Shown here: in pieces, positions 44,321 to 56,799 of the stretch | Layout: each line of letters opens with the position of its first letter | Position numbering within the stretch: position 1 is the first letter of the stretch | NCBI GenBank assembly: GCA_047495785.1 | Contig: JBLDXI010000026.1 | Location: 186,001-250,000 of the forward strand | Direction: 5' to 3' | Length of the DNA stretch: 64,000 nt | From: Lepidodermella squamata | Lineage: Eukaryota > Gastrotricha | The notes under the pieces: model-generated | Told to the model about the DNA's origin: nothing | Seen by the model: only the letters and a program-made list of their open reading frames with translations | The model's database searches: none | Program-made: the position numbers and the translations under genes

Positions 44321-46676
44321 ATGCTAGCGAAATTTTATTTCATGGCCCTGTTAACCACGGTGTGTGGGACAGAAACATACTCTCAAGTTTCCCCAAGGAA
44401 ACCGCACACCATTTCGATGCTTTCTCTTGTCATGCTGACGGGCTATGAGCCGCGCGACAACCGACTGTGCATGGCATCGCAGCAAATGGTCGTCGACATC
44501 GTAAACACACGGAGAGACATTCTGCCGGACTATCACATAGATCTTGACTTTCAAAACGAAGGCCCAGTCGGCGGACAGTCTGTTCGATTATCAATTGAGT
44601 TCCTACGTCGGTTGGAAAACTCGAACACTATCCATGCGTCGCCTGTAATGTTGGGGCCGTTTCTATCAGCGGCCTGCAAGGCATGGGGCGCGTCGGCTAG
44701 CTACGTCAACTTGGTTATGATTGCTGGGTCTTGTACATCGCCGGCTCAAACTGCTAAGAGAAATTTGTATCCGAACATGTACCGCATCAGATCTCCAGCT
44801 GAACTGCATATCGTTGCAAGGCTGTACTTTCTCAAGAAAATGACAAAGGTACAAAAACTTGCGATTCTCTTCAACAGTGGAAACTCCTACAACTACGAAA
44901 CAGCAATGCTTTTCCAGAAAATTGCCGTTGCAAGTGGCATTCAGGTTCTAGCTTTTGAAGCATACAGCATAGATTCAAATGAAGAGATAGTCGCCTCGTT
45001 GAGGACTAAAGACGTTCGGATAATCGCAATGGAATCAGCTGAATCTGCTGTAGCGAACAGATTCCTCTGCCAAGCTCATAAACTGGGTATGCGAGGTGAC
45101 CGATATCAGTTCGTGTTCCAAATGCTTAGCTATGGAGATCTGCGCAACTTACCATTCGAATTATTCCAGGGCTGTGATCGGACAATGCTGCTTGAACAGT
45201 TCAAGGCATCAGTTTTCATCGGATCGCCTTTGGATATCCTGAAGCCAATGCAAGATCGCACCGCTATCGGCCACACTGTTGCCGAATTCGAGGAGCAATT
45301 CACGAAATACACTAATGGAACAATCACACCTGACTACGATTTTCGTCATCTTTGCTACGACCGCGTCTTAACCGGGATTATGCTTCTGAATGACACTGAG
45401 AAAGCCCTGAACCAGCGTAACATGTCCCTTCGAGATTACAGAACTAACCCGAAAGAAGTTATGCTCATCGCGAATCAAAGTGCGACGCAATTGGAGTTCA
45501 ATAATTTGAGATTTGGGAAGTTCAAGTACTCTAAAAGAGCTGAGTATGATTTCGAACCGCTAGTTTCGCCTAGTTGTTTCCTTCGTTGTTCGCTGTATTG
45601 ATACAGATGCTGTAGGTAACATTAGTTCTTATTCGTTGGAAGAAGTATTGCCCCTACCCAGGTCCTTCCCCGCCGATTCAGCAAAGCTTCTAATCAAACT
45701 AGGCTTTATTCCTGCTGATGTAAGCTGGGCAGTTGTAGGCGTGGCTGTTCTTATTGCTTTGAGTCAAATTGTGCTATGTGGTACAGGTGTATCGGCTAGA
45801 TCGGAGCCGTTGCGAACTTCTGTGACCCTGATTACGGTGTCGCTCATTTTCATCGATGCTGCAGCAATCGCTTTCGCTTCTCAAGGCAGCTCTGCTGTTT
45901 GTTTTGCTCAGATTGCGCTTCTAGCAACCGGAGTTTCCCTGCTCAATGGTTGTCTGACGAGTGTCGTGCTCACGGCATCGAAGGCTTTATCACGTGCAAA
46001 AGGCGTTGCGGGGAGAAGCGGTCATTCCAAGATATCGAATTCCTACACTGCATCTAATTTTGTTATCGCTAAGAAGAGTAGCAATCGTGATGTAAAAACC
46101 CCAAGCGATCCTAACACCTCCGTCAAGGATTGTCTTGTTGTTTTCAACGATAAAGTCACCGCGCTTCACGGAGTAGCGCTAGCAGCTGCATCCATCCTTG
46201 TAGTTGTTATATGGTTCTCTACTGATCCGCCAGTTGAGAAAGTAGAACGTCCCCAGGAATCACTTGCGAGTTATGACAGAAATTCAGACACGTTTCTCGT
46301 TACTCAAAAAATCAGCTGCTACTCAAATTACAATCTGCCGTGGATATTGGCTCTGATAATTGTCAATTCTGTGCTTCTATTGGTCGGCTTATTCAGTGCA
46401 ATATCTCTGAATAATTTCCTAAAACGAGTTAATGGCGGGGATCAACTAAAACTATTCATGATTGCCGAGGTGTTGGCAATCTCGCTATTTCTGTGTACAA
46501 TAGCGATTGTCTTCATTCTTGAATCGAATCCGAACGCGAACGCTCAAAGAATAGCTGCTGCACTCGCTTGCTTGGTATCCTCTTTTTCGATTGGTATAGT
46601 GGTCAACTTCAACAGTTTGAAGACAAAAATTAAAGCTCGCGCCTCGCGAGAGAGCATTCACCTTCGTGAGATCTGA
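44321..46676 (+). CDS. Class C (GABA-B-like) G-protein-coupled receptor, about 770 aa
   Basis: ATG at 44321 starts a signal peptide (MLAKFYFMALLTTVCG) and a periplasmic-binding-like ligand domain of about 400 residues (LVMLTGYEPRDNRLC, NEGPVGGQSVRLSIEFL, VMLGPFLSAACKAWG, NLYPNMYRIRSP). After a frame change near 45570-45615, the second part holds seven hydrophobic helices, the TM3 cysteine (VCFAQ), its loop-2 partner (ISCYSNYN) and a WFSTDPP segment like the W-x-x-x-DP of GABA-B receptors. The frames can be joined by a GT-AG intron of 34-43 bp (for example 45573-45615, giving 770 aa); otherwise a one-base indel is needed. A TTTTGCAG site 8 bp before the ATG suggests a 5' UTR intron or trans-splice acceptor. 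The ligand cannot be inferred, and the tail is very short. Confidence 0.85.
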
Positions 46677-47129
46677 TTTCGCAAATAACAAAAGAACTGA
46701 AAGAAAGAACTAAAATTATCATTTTTATTCTAAAATCAAATTGTCTTTGTGCTGCTCTGGACCAGCGTGCAGAGTAGGACTTACAGGTATTTAAGAAGGG
46801 TGGTTCTTACGGATTTTCATGGCCAATGGCTAGAATTCTCGAGCTGGTGAGCCTCCCCCTTTTTCCCCATCTGCACGACTTCGCACACTGATTTCGACTC
46901 CGTCATATTTATATGTTCATGAATATCAATGGTATTTTAGTAAATAACGGTTTCTATCGGGAGAAAAAAATCCTCTGAAAAACAGAACGTACTAGTCGTG
47001 CTTTCCCAAGGCTAGCTGATACCGTTAATTGAGTTATTTTTTATCGCACTCCAAAACTTTCATTTAAATGGACACACCCTACAAGCCATTGCCATAATTG
47101 CGAATCTATACCTTGAAAGTCACACGATT
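46677..47129. promoter_or_regulatory. Upstream region of the 5xCUB gene
   Basis: The last 120 bp resemble the region before the gene at 53503. Shared words are GAAAAACAGA (46978 and 53379), an A/T element before ATGG-CAC (ATTTAAATGG near 47062; TATATAAATGG at 53441), and the 17-bp ATAATTGCGAATCTATA at 47094-47110 and 53473-53489. Conservation between paralogues suggests a kept core promoter. Confidence 0.55.
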
Positions 47130-50100
47130 ATGGGTAAGTTTCTACTGACTGCTATGCTTTTTAGCGTGGCTGTTCAGTTCTCAACGGCTTTCCTTCACGA
47201 GTATACGGCTATCGATTACGAAATAATGATGAAAGCTCCAGACAGGGGGTCTGTTTATGGCCCATCTGACAGTATGGCATGGAAAATAACGGCTCAAACG
47301 GCGCCTAATAATTACGCCTGGTAAAAAGCAGTTTGTAATGTATGAATTTGTTGGAATCGTTCCCGTTGTAGCGTAACAGTAACGAATTTTAATCTGGAAG
47401 GATATGATTCACTGTCCATTTTCGATGGACATGACTCGACTTATCCTTTGCTCCGGCGCTGGTCAAAGTCGACTGACAACACGACAAATGAACTTATTTG
47501 CGGCAGTGGGCGCTATTTGTACATCTGGCTGTCATTCGGAGGCAATAGATACATAGCTGCCTATGACGCAATTACTTTCAATTACCAGGCGATTAACGTC
47601 ATAGAGTACCAAAACGATATTGTGTTTCGATACCCTGAATCAGGGTTACTCGTCGCACAAAGCGATGTCAGGTGACCACTCATGTTTCTATTTAGATTTA
47701 CTCTATTTTCTTCATTTAAGGTGGCTTTTCAAACCTCAAGGCGCTGGGAATAGCGAGAAAAAGTGGTTTGTATTAGATTGATCTCTATATCAAGTGTTAC
47801 GTGCATGATTTGCTTATAGCCTGCAGTTTGGTTACATAAAACTTCCCTCGGCTAAGAGTTCAGTTACTCTTTACGATGGTAATGACATCACAGGCAAGCA
47901 GTTATCTCAGGCATTGTGGAATGTGCCAGTTGGAACGCAAGAATACTGCTCAACAGGCCGTTACATGTTCATGCGATTGCTAACTCGTGAAGCAACGAAT
48001 TCGTCTGACTCCTTCTTCACTGCATCATCTTACTCGAGAAACGCCGTGACGGAGCCGCCAACGACAGCAGCGATGACGACAGCTCAATCTAGCAATTCGT
48101 CTACTCTAATTAATGAAGTCCTATCGTCGCATGCTAGTTTGACTTATCCAACCACAACTCCTTTCTACTATCCTAATGAGAACATAGGCTGGCGCTTCGA
48201 CACATACAAATTTAACGCGCTCCCAATCTGGTATGAATAAATCCTCATAAAATATATAAGAATTTGTTTATTTGATCTTAACGAATTTAGTATTGATATC
48301 GATTGGATTTACTTAGCTGCGGGCGATTTCATTACAATCTACGATTCGTATTACATCGACCCTTCGCGGGTGCTCGTTCGCTACAACGAGAGTAGTTACT
48401 GGAGGGGTCAAGGAGATTTCTGTTCCTCGGGCCGATACTTGTTCCTCCACTTCACATCAGACGCCAGATTCGAATATTATGGCTTCAAAATTCAACATTA
48501 CACTCGCGGCTGGGGAGAAGTCACAACGGTGCCACCAGCCACAACAACCACTCTCATGCAAAGCAATGACCCGAATATAACCGAGGTATATGCGAAATCG
48601 GGAGAATCAATCAAGTACCCATCTCACAGCGGAATGTACGGCCCAAACGAAAATCTTGCTTGGCGCTTCGATGCTAAGCGCTTCAACGGTGTTAATACTT
48701 GGTTAGTCATCAATATGAAAATTGAAAATATGATTCATCATAAATTTGTTTCCTTATCCAGCATAACTTTAGTGACAATCAAACTGAGTCCTATCGACAA
48801 TATAACTATTTTTGACGGATACAGCCATCTAAATACGCAAACCATTGTGAGATTCGTTGAAACATATGTTGGATCAGACGTTCGTTGGGAATACTGTTCA
48901 TCTGGCCGCTATTTGTTCCTGCAATTCAAGTCGGATGAAATATATGAGAGCTACGGCTTCAAATTATACGTCTATTACCCGAATAGCGACAGCACAATGC
49001 CCTCAACAACCCCTCGGCCGACCACAGCCATGATGACCACAACTGCAGCTGTTGGGCCCAATGTCACCGATGTTTACGACAGGCCCGGTGTAGCGATCTC
49101 GCACCCTCCTTATGGAGGTTACTATGGGCCTAATGAAAACTTTGCTTGGCGTCTAGACGCAGTTAGGTTCGGCTACTACAGATCTTGGTAAAGAAATCGC
49201 TTTTAAATTACCGCTTCTCAAATTAAAATATGTTTTGTCAAGTGTTATATTTGACAGAATTATGCTCAACTACATTGATAATGTTACGCTGTATGATGGC
49301 TACAACAATGACAACACAAGGGTTATCAGAAAATTTTCCAACGAGCGTGTGGATACGTCTTTCAGATGGAAATATTGCTCGAGCGGCCGATTTATGTTCA
49401 TTCAGTTCGAGTCAGATGCTTATTACCACGACTACGGCTTCAGGCTGTACCCGGACTATGATTACGGATACGACGAGACAACTACACTGCCGACCACTGC
49501 GAAAATAACTACGACACCAGTCGCAACAACAACCCCTCGACCGATTCAAACTCCCTGGCCTCGAGGAGCTGATCTTCTTGGATTTTGGCCGTTGGATGCC
49601 ACATCTCGGTTGAACGACGTCTCCGGTCGCTATCACAACTGTCAGCGTCAATGTGGCGGCTCTCCTAACACAGGCTACTCCGGACCTTTTGGTCAGGATG
49701 CGACTAGCCATACCAGGAGTAAAAGCTCAGATAACATCTTCGACGTAACAGTTCAGCCACAGAATTTCAACAGTCGACGAGCTATGACTGTGAGCATGTT
49801 TGTGAAGGTCCCCACCATCAATTCCGCAACAGGCGGCAACCTCCTCAATCTAACCGACGACTACGGAAAGAGCTACCTGAGCTTAGATTTGAAGGCCATC
49901 TATTCTCCAGCCTGGCACACTCAGCTGGTCATCAGTGGTCAGAACGGGGTGATCGGCACGTATGAAGTCTTCCGTCGTACCGATTGGTCTTTCTTTGCGG
50001 TGGTCATCGAAAACGACCAGTGGTCACCCTGCATGGTCTCCATTCACGGACCGTGGGGTCCCATATACGCTGCCACCTATAAGGCGAAATTCTGCGACAA

Positions 50101-51116
50101 TTTCCACCAAGCCCGGCGGGTTGTTGTCGGTTCGGCTTTGCAGACAGATATCGCATTATCTTGTGTTATGGTTTACGATACCGCTCTTCAGACGAACGAG
50201 GTACGCCAGGCTTATGAGGCTTGCAGAGCTGCTCATGGCACTGCGCCTTGTGGAGCTCCTCATATTCCTTTCCCGCCGATTCCTCAAGCAACTGGCACTG
50301 TGCCGAAAAACGGCCAGTTCCCATGGGTAGTGACGATTAGCAACTATAAGGGTTTCAAATGCGGTGGTGTAATCATCGACCCTTTCTTCATTCTGACTTC
50401 CGGCAACTGTGTTAATGGTGAAAGCACTTCAGGACTGACAATCCGAGTTGGAGACTTCAACACTGCTGTGACAGAAACAAACGAACGAACTCACTCCGCT
50501 TTGGAGTTGGTTACGCATCCGAAGTACAACAGCACGTTAGTTGCTGACATCGCCCTCATCAAGCTTAGCAGTGCGATAAACCTTGAGAATGCCTACGTAA
50601 ATACAGCTTGTCTACCAGATTTTAGCTTGACCGAAGGAAACTTTGCGCAAAACGAGACATATTTCTTTTACGGCTGGGGCGCTAATGGCCGTGTGTCGCT
50701 AGTGGACGTGAAAACGCCGAGATACGCCGCGGGTAGATTGTTCCAGAACGCAAATTGCAAGAATGCTTCCGAAGTGTCTAACAGCGAGATTTTCAACGCT
50801 TGCTTCCAAAGCAGTTTGGAGAAAATGAGGGACGTTCCGTGCGCCGGTGACGAGGGAAGTCCTGTTATGTTCCCATCTTCCGACATACTCGGCAACGACC
50901 TCTTGCAAACTGTGAGCTTGAATTACTTTGAAAGCCGTTAATTGTAAATCCTGTTTTCTATAGGTTGCGATCTTTTCTAGACGTAAAGCCAAGTGTCAAG
51001 CTGAAGATCCGGCTGTTCTCACTATGATTAGTCCTTACGTGAACTGGATTCGTCAAACGATCGGATGTTACATACCTGGGCTGAACAGTCCAGTAGTATG
51101 CCCACAGCCGCATTGA
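47130..51116 (+). CDS. Secreted 5xCUB-LamG-like-serine protease homologue, 8 exons, 1201 aa
   Basis: Exons 47130-47320, 47372-47671, 47721-47765, 47820-48230, 48291-48701, 48762-49187, 49243-50911 and 50964-51116; introns are 49-60 bp and phases agree. A signal peptide (FLLTAMLFSVAVQFSTA) is followed by five CUB domains (to about residue 690) with repeats of the form YCSSGRYLFLQF and Thr-rich linkers. A LamG/concanavalin-like domain follows (LLGFWPLDA near 705 to about 905), then a trypsin-fold domain (about 940-1195). Its catalytic His is Asn983 (LTSGNC), Asp1030 remains (DIALIKL), and the catalytic Ser is Glu1132 (CAGDEGSP), so it should not be an active protease. Likely an extracellular binding or matrix protein. 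Exons 4 and 5 are both exactly 411 nt, showing recent internal duplication. Confidence 0.9.
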
Positions 51117-51769
51117 TCTTATAAACAATCATGATGGATTCTGCATTGAAGAGTGTTTATAATGCGCCCCGTTAAGTCTGCGACCTTTAGTTAATCGAAC
51201 GCTTGCCGTAGGAATAGACTTATAGCAGATATTTTAAAGCTACCAATGTGCGCAGTTTGCTGCTTCATAGTTCAATACATTATTATTCATCGAAGACCTT
51301 GGAAATAATGTGCAGTAAAAAGTGTACTTACGGGATTCAACGGAATTCAATCTGGATCCCTTGAGCAAAACTTCATGGGGATAAACTATGCACTATTGGC
51401 CTTCCAGCGGTATAAGATATGGCAGAATCGGAGCCTAAATGACTGCGCTGTGAATAAATAAACTCGGCTAAATATTTATGCCCCAAACAAAATTTTCAAC
51501 GAATTCGTTTAATAAGGAAATTTTTGTTATGACTTTTCAAATCATGTTATCCACTCTTGCTATAGCAAACTTCTGTCTTTAACAGCGCAACATAACACAA
51601 CGTGGCACAATCGTTTAGACAGGTAAGCAAGGAAAGTAAGCCAGCTAACCTGCCAGGGACCCAGAATTTTAGTAAAAAAAAGAGGGCTAAAAAATTAGTG
51701 CTTGAAAGGTGCCTTTCCTTTTCACATGATTTTTCGCCTCCGATTAGCCCAGCATAGAATAACTAGTTA

Positions 51770-52020
51770 GAGAATAACTCTAAGCCAATAAGGATAAAAT
51801 TCGAGCAAAGCCAACAATGGTTTGCGATCAGCGACAACGCAAAAATGACGCCCAAACAAAGGCCGAAAATAATCGCCGAAACTTGTTTTTGATTCCTTCG
51901 ACAGAGTGTTCGAGGCAACCGAGGTATTCGCAATCGGTCGTCCGGAACCGTCAGCAAGGAAACAACTGCTGAAGTATTGACTGAAGCACCAGTCGTCGTA
52001 CTTGAATCGAAGTGAACTAG
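51770..52020 (-). pseudogene. Ty3/gypsy RNase H fragment, frameshifted
   Basis: Minus-strand frames read DSSTTTGASVNTSAVV, then after a shift DGSGRPIANTSVASNTLSKES and FGRHFCVVADRKPLLALL. These match, in order, the D-S/A-S-G--AVL, RPIA--S--LS--E and YGR-F-V-TD-KPL blocks of LTR-retrotransposon RNase H. Frameshift, missing middle and lack of flanking pol sequence make it a decayed relic. Confidence 0.6.
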
Positions 52021-52063
52021 ACTTCATCCGATGCCAACAGTCGCATAACTTCGTCGAACGGAA

Positions 52064-52246
52064 TTGGTTTCGTTTGGGAATGATGAGTTTTCATTTGTGA
52101 GGCGAGTGCGTCCAGCTTGGAACAGGCTACCATCTTCCGTCGTTAATAATTCGTATTCTTCATTCTTGAAATATGTTAAATGTATTACTGACTTGGAAAA
52201 ATTCACAATTTCTGTGGTGAGGCGCCATAACTTAACGTATTGTTAA
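52064..52246 (+). mobile_element. LINE (CR1/L2-like) C-terminal fragment
   Basis: FSFVRRVRPAWNRLPSSVVN followed by SYSSFLKYVKC matches the 'F--RV---WN-LP--VV-A-S---FK' tail found at the end of many LINE reverse-transcriptase ORFs. Only the tail is present, head to head with the RNase H relic. Confidence 0.6.
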
Positions 52247-53440
52247 TTCCTAATTGCTAAATGTTGAAAGACAAATTGCAAAATAAAACAGTATCAGTAT
52301 GAATGCCGCACGGTGGTCAACTCTACTGAAAGTTATAAATTTTATGGAAAATGGTCTTCAACTGAGGGGATGGGTGGTGAAGTGGTGATCATTCTTCGCT
52401 TGCTTTCGCCCTGTTTAAAACCGGAAACGGTAAAGGCGTATAGTCGTGCAGAGGTTAAGTTTCCTATTATTATTGTTATTGTTATTATTTACCCCGGAGA
52501 CCCAGTTCAGATAGCTGTTCCAACTCGCCGCGCGGTAGTTTAACAGGTGATCAGCCGTGTCTCTACCTTTGACAGCCAAATTATCGAGATAACAAGCTAC
52601 ATCCATCCGGTGTATCGGCTGTAATCATTTCCGTGATTTGCTGAAATTAACCCGGCGCTGACAGAAGTGGTGGGTACTTACCGCCAAACTTTGCTGAGAA
52701 ATCGGACCGAGCTTGATCTGATTATCCGCCAAATCGATTTGACTGCACATGTATCATCGCATTTTGTCGGGGTAAAAAAAATGACTGATGATATTCAAAA
52801 AAGAGGAAATAACGGTCGTCTTATCAGTTTCGGCATTAGCTCGAGTATACGTACTTCAAAACGCTCCTTGTAGTCGTCCCAAAGCTCAGCCCAGCTCAGC
52901 CAGTGGATTGAATGCGGCGAAGTAGCGGGACATCTTTGGTTCATTTTCGGCGATTAACTTCTGCATGATTTCGCCTTGTTCTCGATCACTGCTTAATTGC
53001 TAGCGTCTAGAGCCACAAGTTTTTCAAGAAAACTGGGTCAGTTTGTGTCGAGTAAGTTGGTGGGAGTGGGTGGGGTCCGTCATTTGAACTTGGTCAAGAT
53101 AACTACGTCGTAGTAATGCATTGGAGGCGGACCACTGACCTTCAAATGAGAAAGCACAGCTGGCGCCTAACCAGATTAAGCTACGTTCTCCCCCGCGCGC
53201 TTCATTCATATAGTGAAATGAACCTACGCCCAGCCCACTTGGGGACTCCGGGGACTCTGGACAACCCTACGCAGAAACAAACAAACATACCGGGACCGTA
53301 CCACCGCAATCGTCCCGGGCGTCCCTGGAGCTACTTCCATACTGTATTGGTAATATATCTCAGGGAAAATTCCCCTGGAAAAACAGAGTGTACCGGTGCC
53401 TTCTCACGCCAGCGCCGTTATCGGGTTATTCTCTGAGGAC

Positions 53441-53489
53441 TATATAAATGGCCACCTTCCGTATCCATAATTATAATTGCGAATCTATA
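53441..53489 (+). promoter_or_regulatory. TATA box and conserved upstream word of the 4xCUB gene
   Basis: TATATAAAT at 53441-53449 lies about 54-62 bp before the start codon; ATAATTGCGAATCTATA at 53473-53489 is identical to 47094-47110 of the paralogue. Confidence 0.55.
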
Positions 53490-53502
53490 ATATCCTAGTC
53501 AC

Positions 53503-55390
53503 ATGATTGTGATTAATTTCTTACTGACTGCTATGCTTTTTAGCATGGCTGTTCAGTACTCAGCGGCTGTCACTTACGAGTTGAAATCGAATGTCGAAAT
53601 CGCCAAAACAGTGAAGGCTCCCATTAAAGATTCGGTTTATGGCCCATCTCATAGCTTGGATTGGCGAATTGAGGCTGATGTTTCAAAAAATAATTACGCC
53701 TGGTAAGAGGCTTTTCTCTACGGTGTAGAATGACTTTGCAAAAATCATTTCGAATGTAGCATAACCGTGAGCAGTTTGTATCTGGAAGGCAGTGATTCAT
53801 TGTCCATTTTCGATGGATATGACTCAGGCTATCCCTTGCTCCGGCGTTGGGCATTGTCGACTGACAATACGACAAATGAACTTACGTGTGGCAGTGGACG
53901 ATATTTGTACATTTGGATGTCATTTGCCAGCACTAGATACATAGCGGCCAATGACGCAGTTACCTTTATTCACCAAGCGGTTACCGTCAACGAGTACCAA
54001 AATGATACTGTGTTTCGATACCCGGAATCAGGCTTACTCGCGCCACAAAGCGATGTCAGGTGACCACTCGGGCTTCACTTGAAATCTATTTTCTTATTTT
54101 TTTATTTAAGGTGGCTGTTCAGACCTCAAGGCCTTGGGAATGACGAGAAAAAATGGTTAGTTCTACATTTTAATTTCCATCGATGGGTGTTTGATGAGAG
54201 ATTTACTTACAGCCTGTATTTTGGTCACATAAAACTCGCCTCGCCTATGAGTTCAATTTCTCTTTACGATGGCAGCGACATTACACGCAAGCAAATAACG
54301 CAAGGCTTGTGGAATGAGCCATTTGGAACGCAAGAATACTGTTCTACAAGCCGTTACATGACCATGCGATTGCAGACGCGTGAAGCAACGGAATCCTCAG
54401 AATCGCTCTTCTTTACTGCATCATCTTACTCAAGAACACCCGGAATGGAGCCGCCAACTACGACAGCAGCCATGACGACAGCTAAATCCAGCTCAAATTC
54501 GCCTTTGATGGTTATAGAAATGCTATTTCCGGATGATAGATTGAAATATCCTAAACGCGACGGCTATTACGCTCCTAATGAAAACAAAGGCTGGCGCTTC
54601 GACGCCGAAAGATTCAAGGCGTACTCAATTTGGTATGACTATTTCTTACAATGAAACTATAGATTTAAGCCTTAAATTTACGAATTAAGCATCGACTTCG
54701 ATTGGATTTACCTAGCTGCGGGCGACTTCCTTACACTGTACGACTCGTACTCCATCGACCCTACTCGTGTAATCGCTAGCTACAAAGCGAGTAGTTACTG
54801 GACTCAGTACGGTTTCTGTTCCTCGGGCCGATACCTTTTCCTCCACTTCACATCAGACGAGAGATTCGAAAATTATGGCTTCAAAGCTCAATATTACACT
54901 CGTGGCGTGGGGGAACTCACAACGGTGCCACCAACCACTCCGACCCCTTCAACTGCACAGCCGATCACAGCAGCTCAATCTATGCTAATTACCGAAGTCC
55001 CATTTCCGAATGATAGGTTGCTTTATCCCATCTACAGCACCTATTACGCCCCTAACGAAAACGTAGCCTGGCGCTTCGATGCCTATAAATTTAACGCGCT
55101 TTCAACCTGGTATACGAATATATTCCCATAGAATTTTTGTATTTGATTTTAACGAATTTAGCATTGACTTCGAGTGGGTACTCCTAGCCGCGGGTGATTT
55201 CCTTACACTGTACGATTCGTACTCCATCGACCCTTCTCGCGCGCTCGTTACTTACAACTCCTCGAGTTCTATTTGGATTGAAGGCTACCAGTTCTGTTCC
55301 TCAGGCCGTTACATGTTCCTCCACTTCACATCAGACGAGAGATTCGAATATTTTGGCTTCAATTCTAAGCATTACACCCGCGAATATTGA
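53503..55390 (+). CDS. Secreted 4xCUB protein, 6 exons, 537 aa
   Basis: Exons 53503-53702, 53760-54059, 54111-54155, 54213-54632, 54690-55109 and 55162-55390 join in frame; introns are 51-57 bp. A signal peptide (FLLTAMLFSMAVQYSAA) and four CUB domains follow, closely related to the first CUBs of the 47.1 kb gene, including a 45-nt exon 3 of the same length. Exons 4 and 5 are both 420 nt. The protein stops (KHYTREY) at the point where the paralogue continues into further CUB, LamG and protease-homologue domains, and its 3' flank resembles that of the paralogue (TTAATCGAAC-GCTTGC-GT-GGAATA). It is therefore a duplicate that lost the C-terminal modules. Likely an extracellular binding protein; function unknown. 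Confidence 0.88.
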
Positions 55391-56799
55391 ATATCATGAT
55401 CATCAATAGTCGAGCTGGATCCTCCATGTTGAAGAGAACTTAGTTTAGAATGAACCCTGTTAAGGTTGTGGCTTACATTTAATCGAACAGCTTGCGGTGG
55501 GAATAAAATTATTGCCGCTGATATGCTATGAGTGTGTGATCAGAGGGGCTTAATTTTCTTAAAGCTGGCAATTTTGGCACAGTACTCGAGTTATGCTTCA
55601 CAGTGGTTCATCGGATCGTGTAGGAAATATAATATGTAAAGGGGCAAAAACTGACCCATCCCATGCGCCGGGCCTGGGGAGAGCAAGTGAAGCCATATAT
55701 ACAAGTGTTTATTAATGCTTTTATTTTTTTTTATATTAATGAATGGGAGTAAACAAAAGTTAGCGTATACAAGCGTATAGCGTATACAAAAAAGTTGGCA
55801 GAAGAAAAAGGAAGAATTGGTTAACAATGTTTACAAAGAAATTTGATGCTTTGCGTGCGAATTAGCATGTGTTTGTTGACTTGAAAGTAATTTAGGTTAA
55901 AGATTTTTCTCGCAATTCGTGGAATTTTGTAACGAAGCTACATCCGTTCGAAAGAGGAATCTCGCCTGTTTTTCAGTGCTATAACCCCACTGCCGTGCGA
56001 TCACTTAACCTAAATTTCTTGGACAAACTCGATGATCATATTAAGGTGATTTTGTGTTAACGATGCAGGCAACGGTCTCAAGTTACGACTCGTAATCTAC
56101 TACTTCAACTCGTAAGACTCTATTTTATACACCGTGGATTAAATGAGTTGAGGATTTCCCTGTATCTTGGAGACCAATTTCCATCAAGTTACGTTCAATA
56201 ATAAAATATTCGCGGAAAATAGCGATACATTATGAAAATAATTGATCATAGGTGGATAGCAAATCCTAATAACTTTCGCCAACTATTCAAACGTTTACCG
56301 CATTCAGTTGTTCTCTTGGATCTCATTACTAGTAAAGCCTGTGATCTTCGAAGAGATTTGTAGCGATTGTGATGCTGAAGTTCATGTCTTGCTCGTTGAT
56401 ATTGCCCGCTAAAATTTCGAAGTTGTAAAATTAAATGGCAGATGAGGATTTTTGCATGCATTCAATTTTACTCCGTTTCGACATTTCTTATCGAAAAACT
56501 CTAAAGAATCGAGCATTAGCGCAACGTGGTTCCAGCACAGCTGTTTTCTTTTCTAGTTGTAGTCACGTTGGCGCCAATTTCAAACATGACATTTTCACTC
56601 GTAGCACTGGTTACGTGAACTAAATAAGTAACTAAAGCTCTGATAATATTTTTTAGTGATTATTACCTTATACTCGGCATTTTTATCTACAACTGAGTTG
56701 CCTTTTATCAAACCAGCTGCTAATTAACGCAGCCAATTCTAACCTCGAGTTGATGTTCGCAATACGTTACTATATAATAAAGGAATAATCGATTAATTA
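55391..56799. other. Intergenic stretch
   Basis: 3' flank of the 4xCUB gene, then A/T-rich DNA without supported genes. A TATATAATAAAGG element near 56771 precedes the kinase start codon by about 30 bp. Confidence 0.4.

Larger units (their letters stand above)
51117..53502. other. Intergenic stretch with retroelement debris
   Basis: Holds the 3' flank of the 5xCUB gene, retroelement fragments at 51770-52246, a TTA/TTG microsatellite near 52466-52490, and promoter DNA of the next gene. No other gene recognised. Confidence 0.5.
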
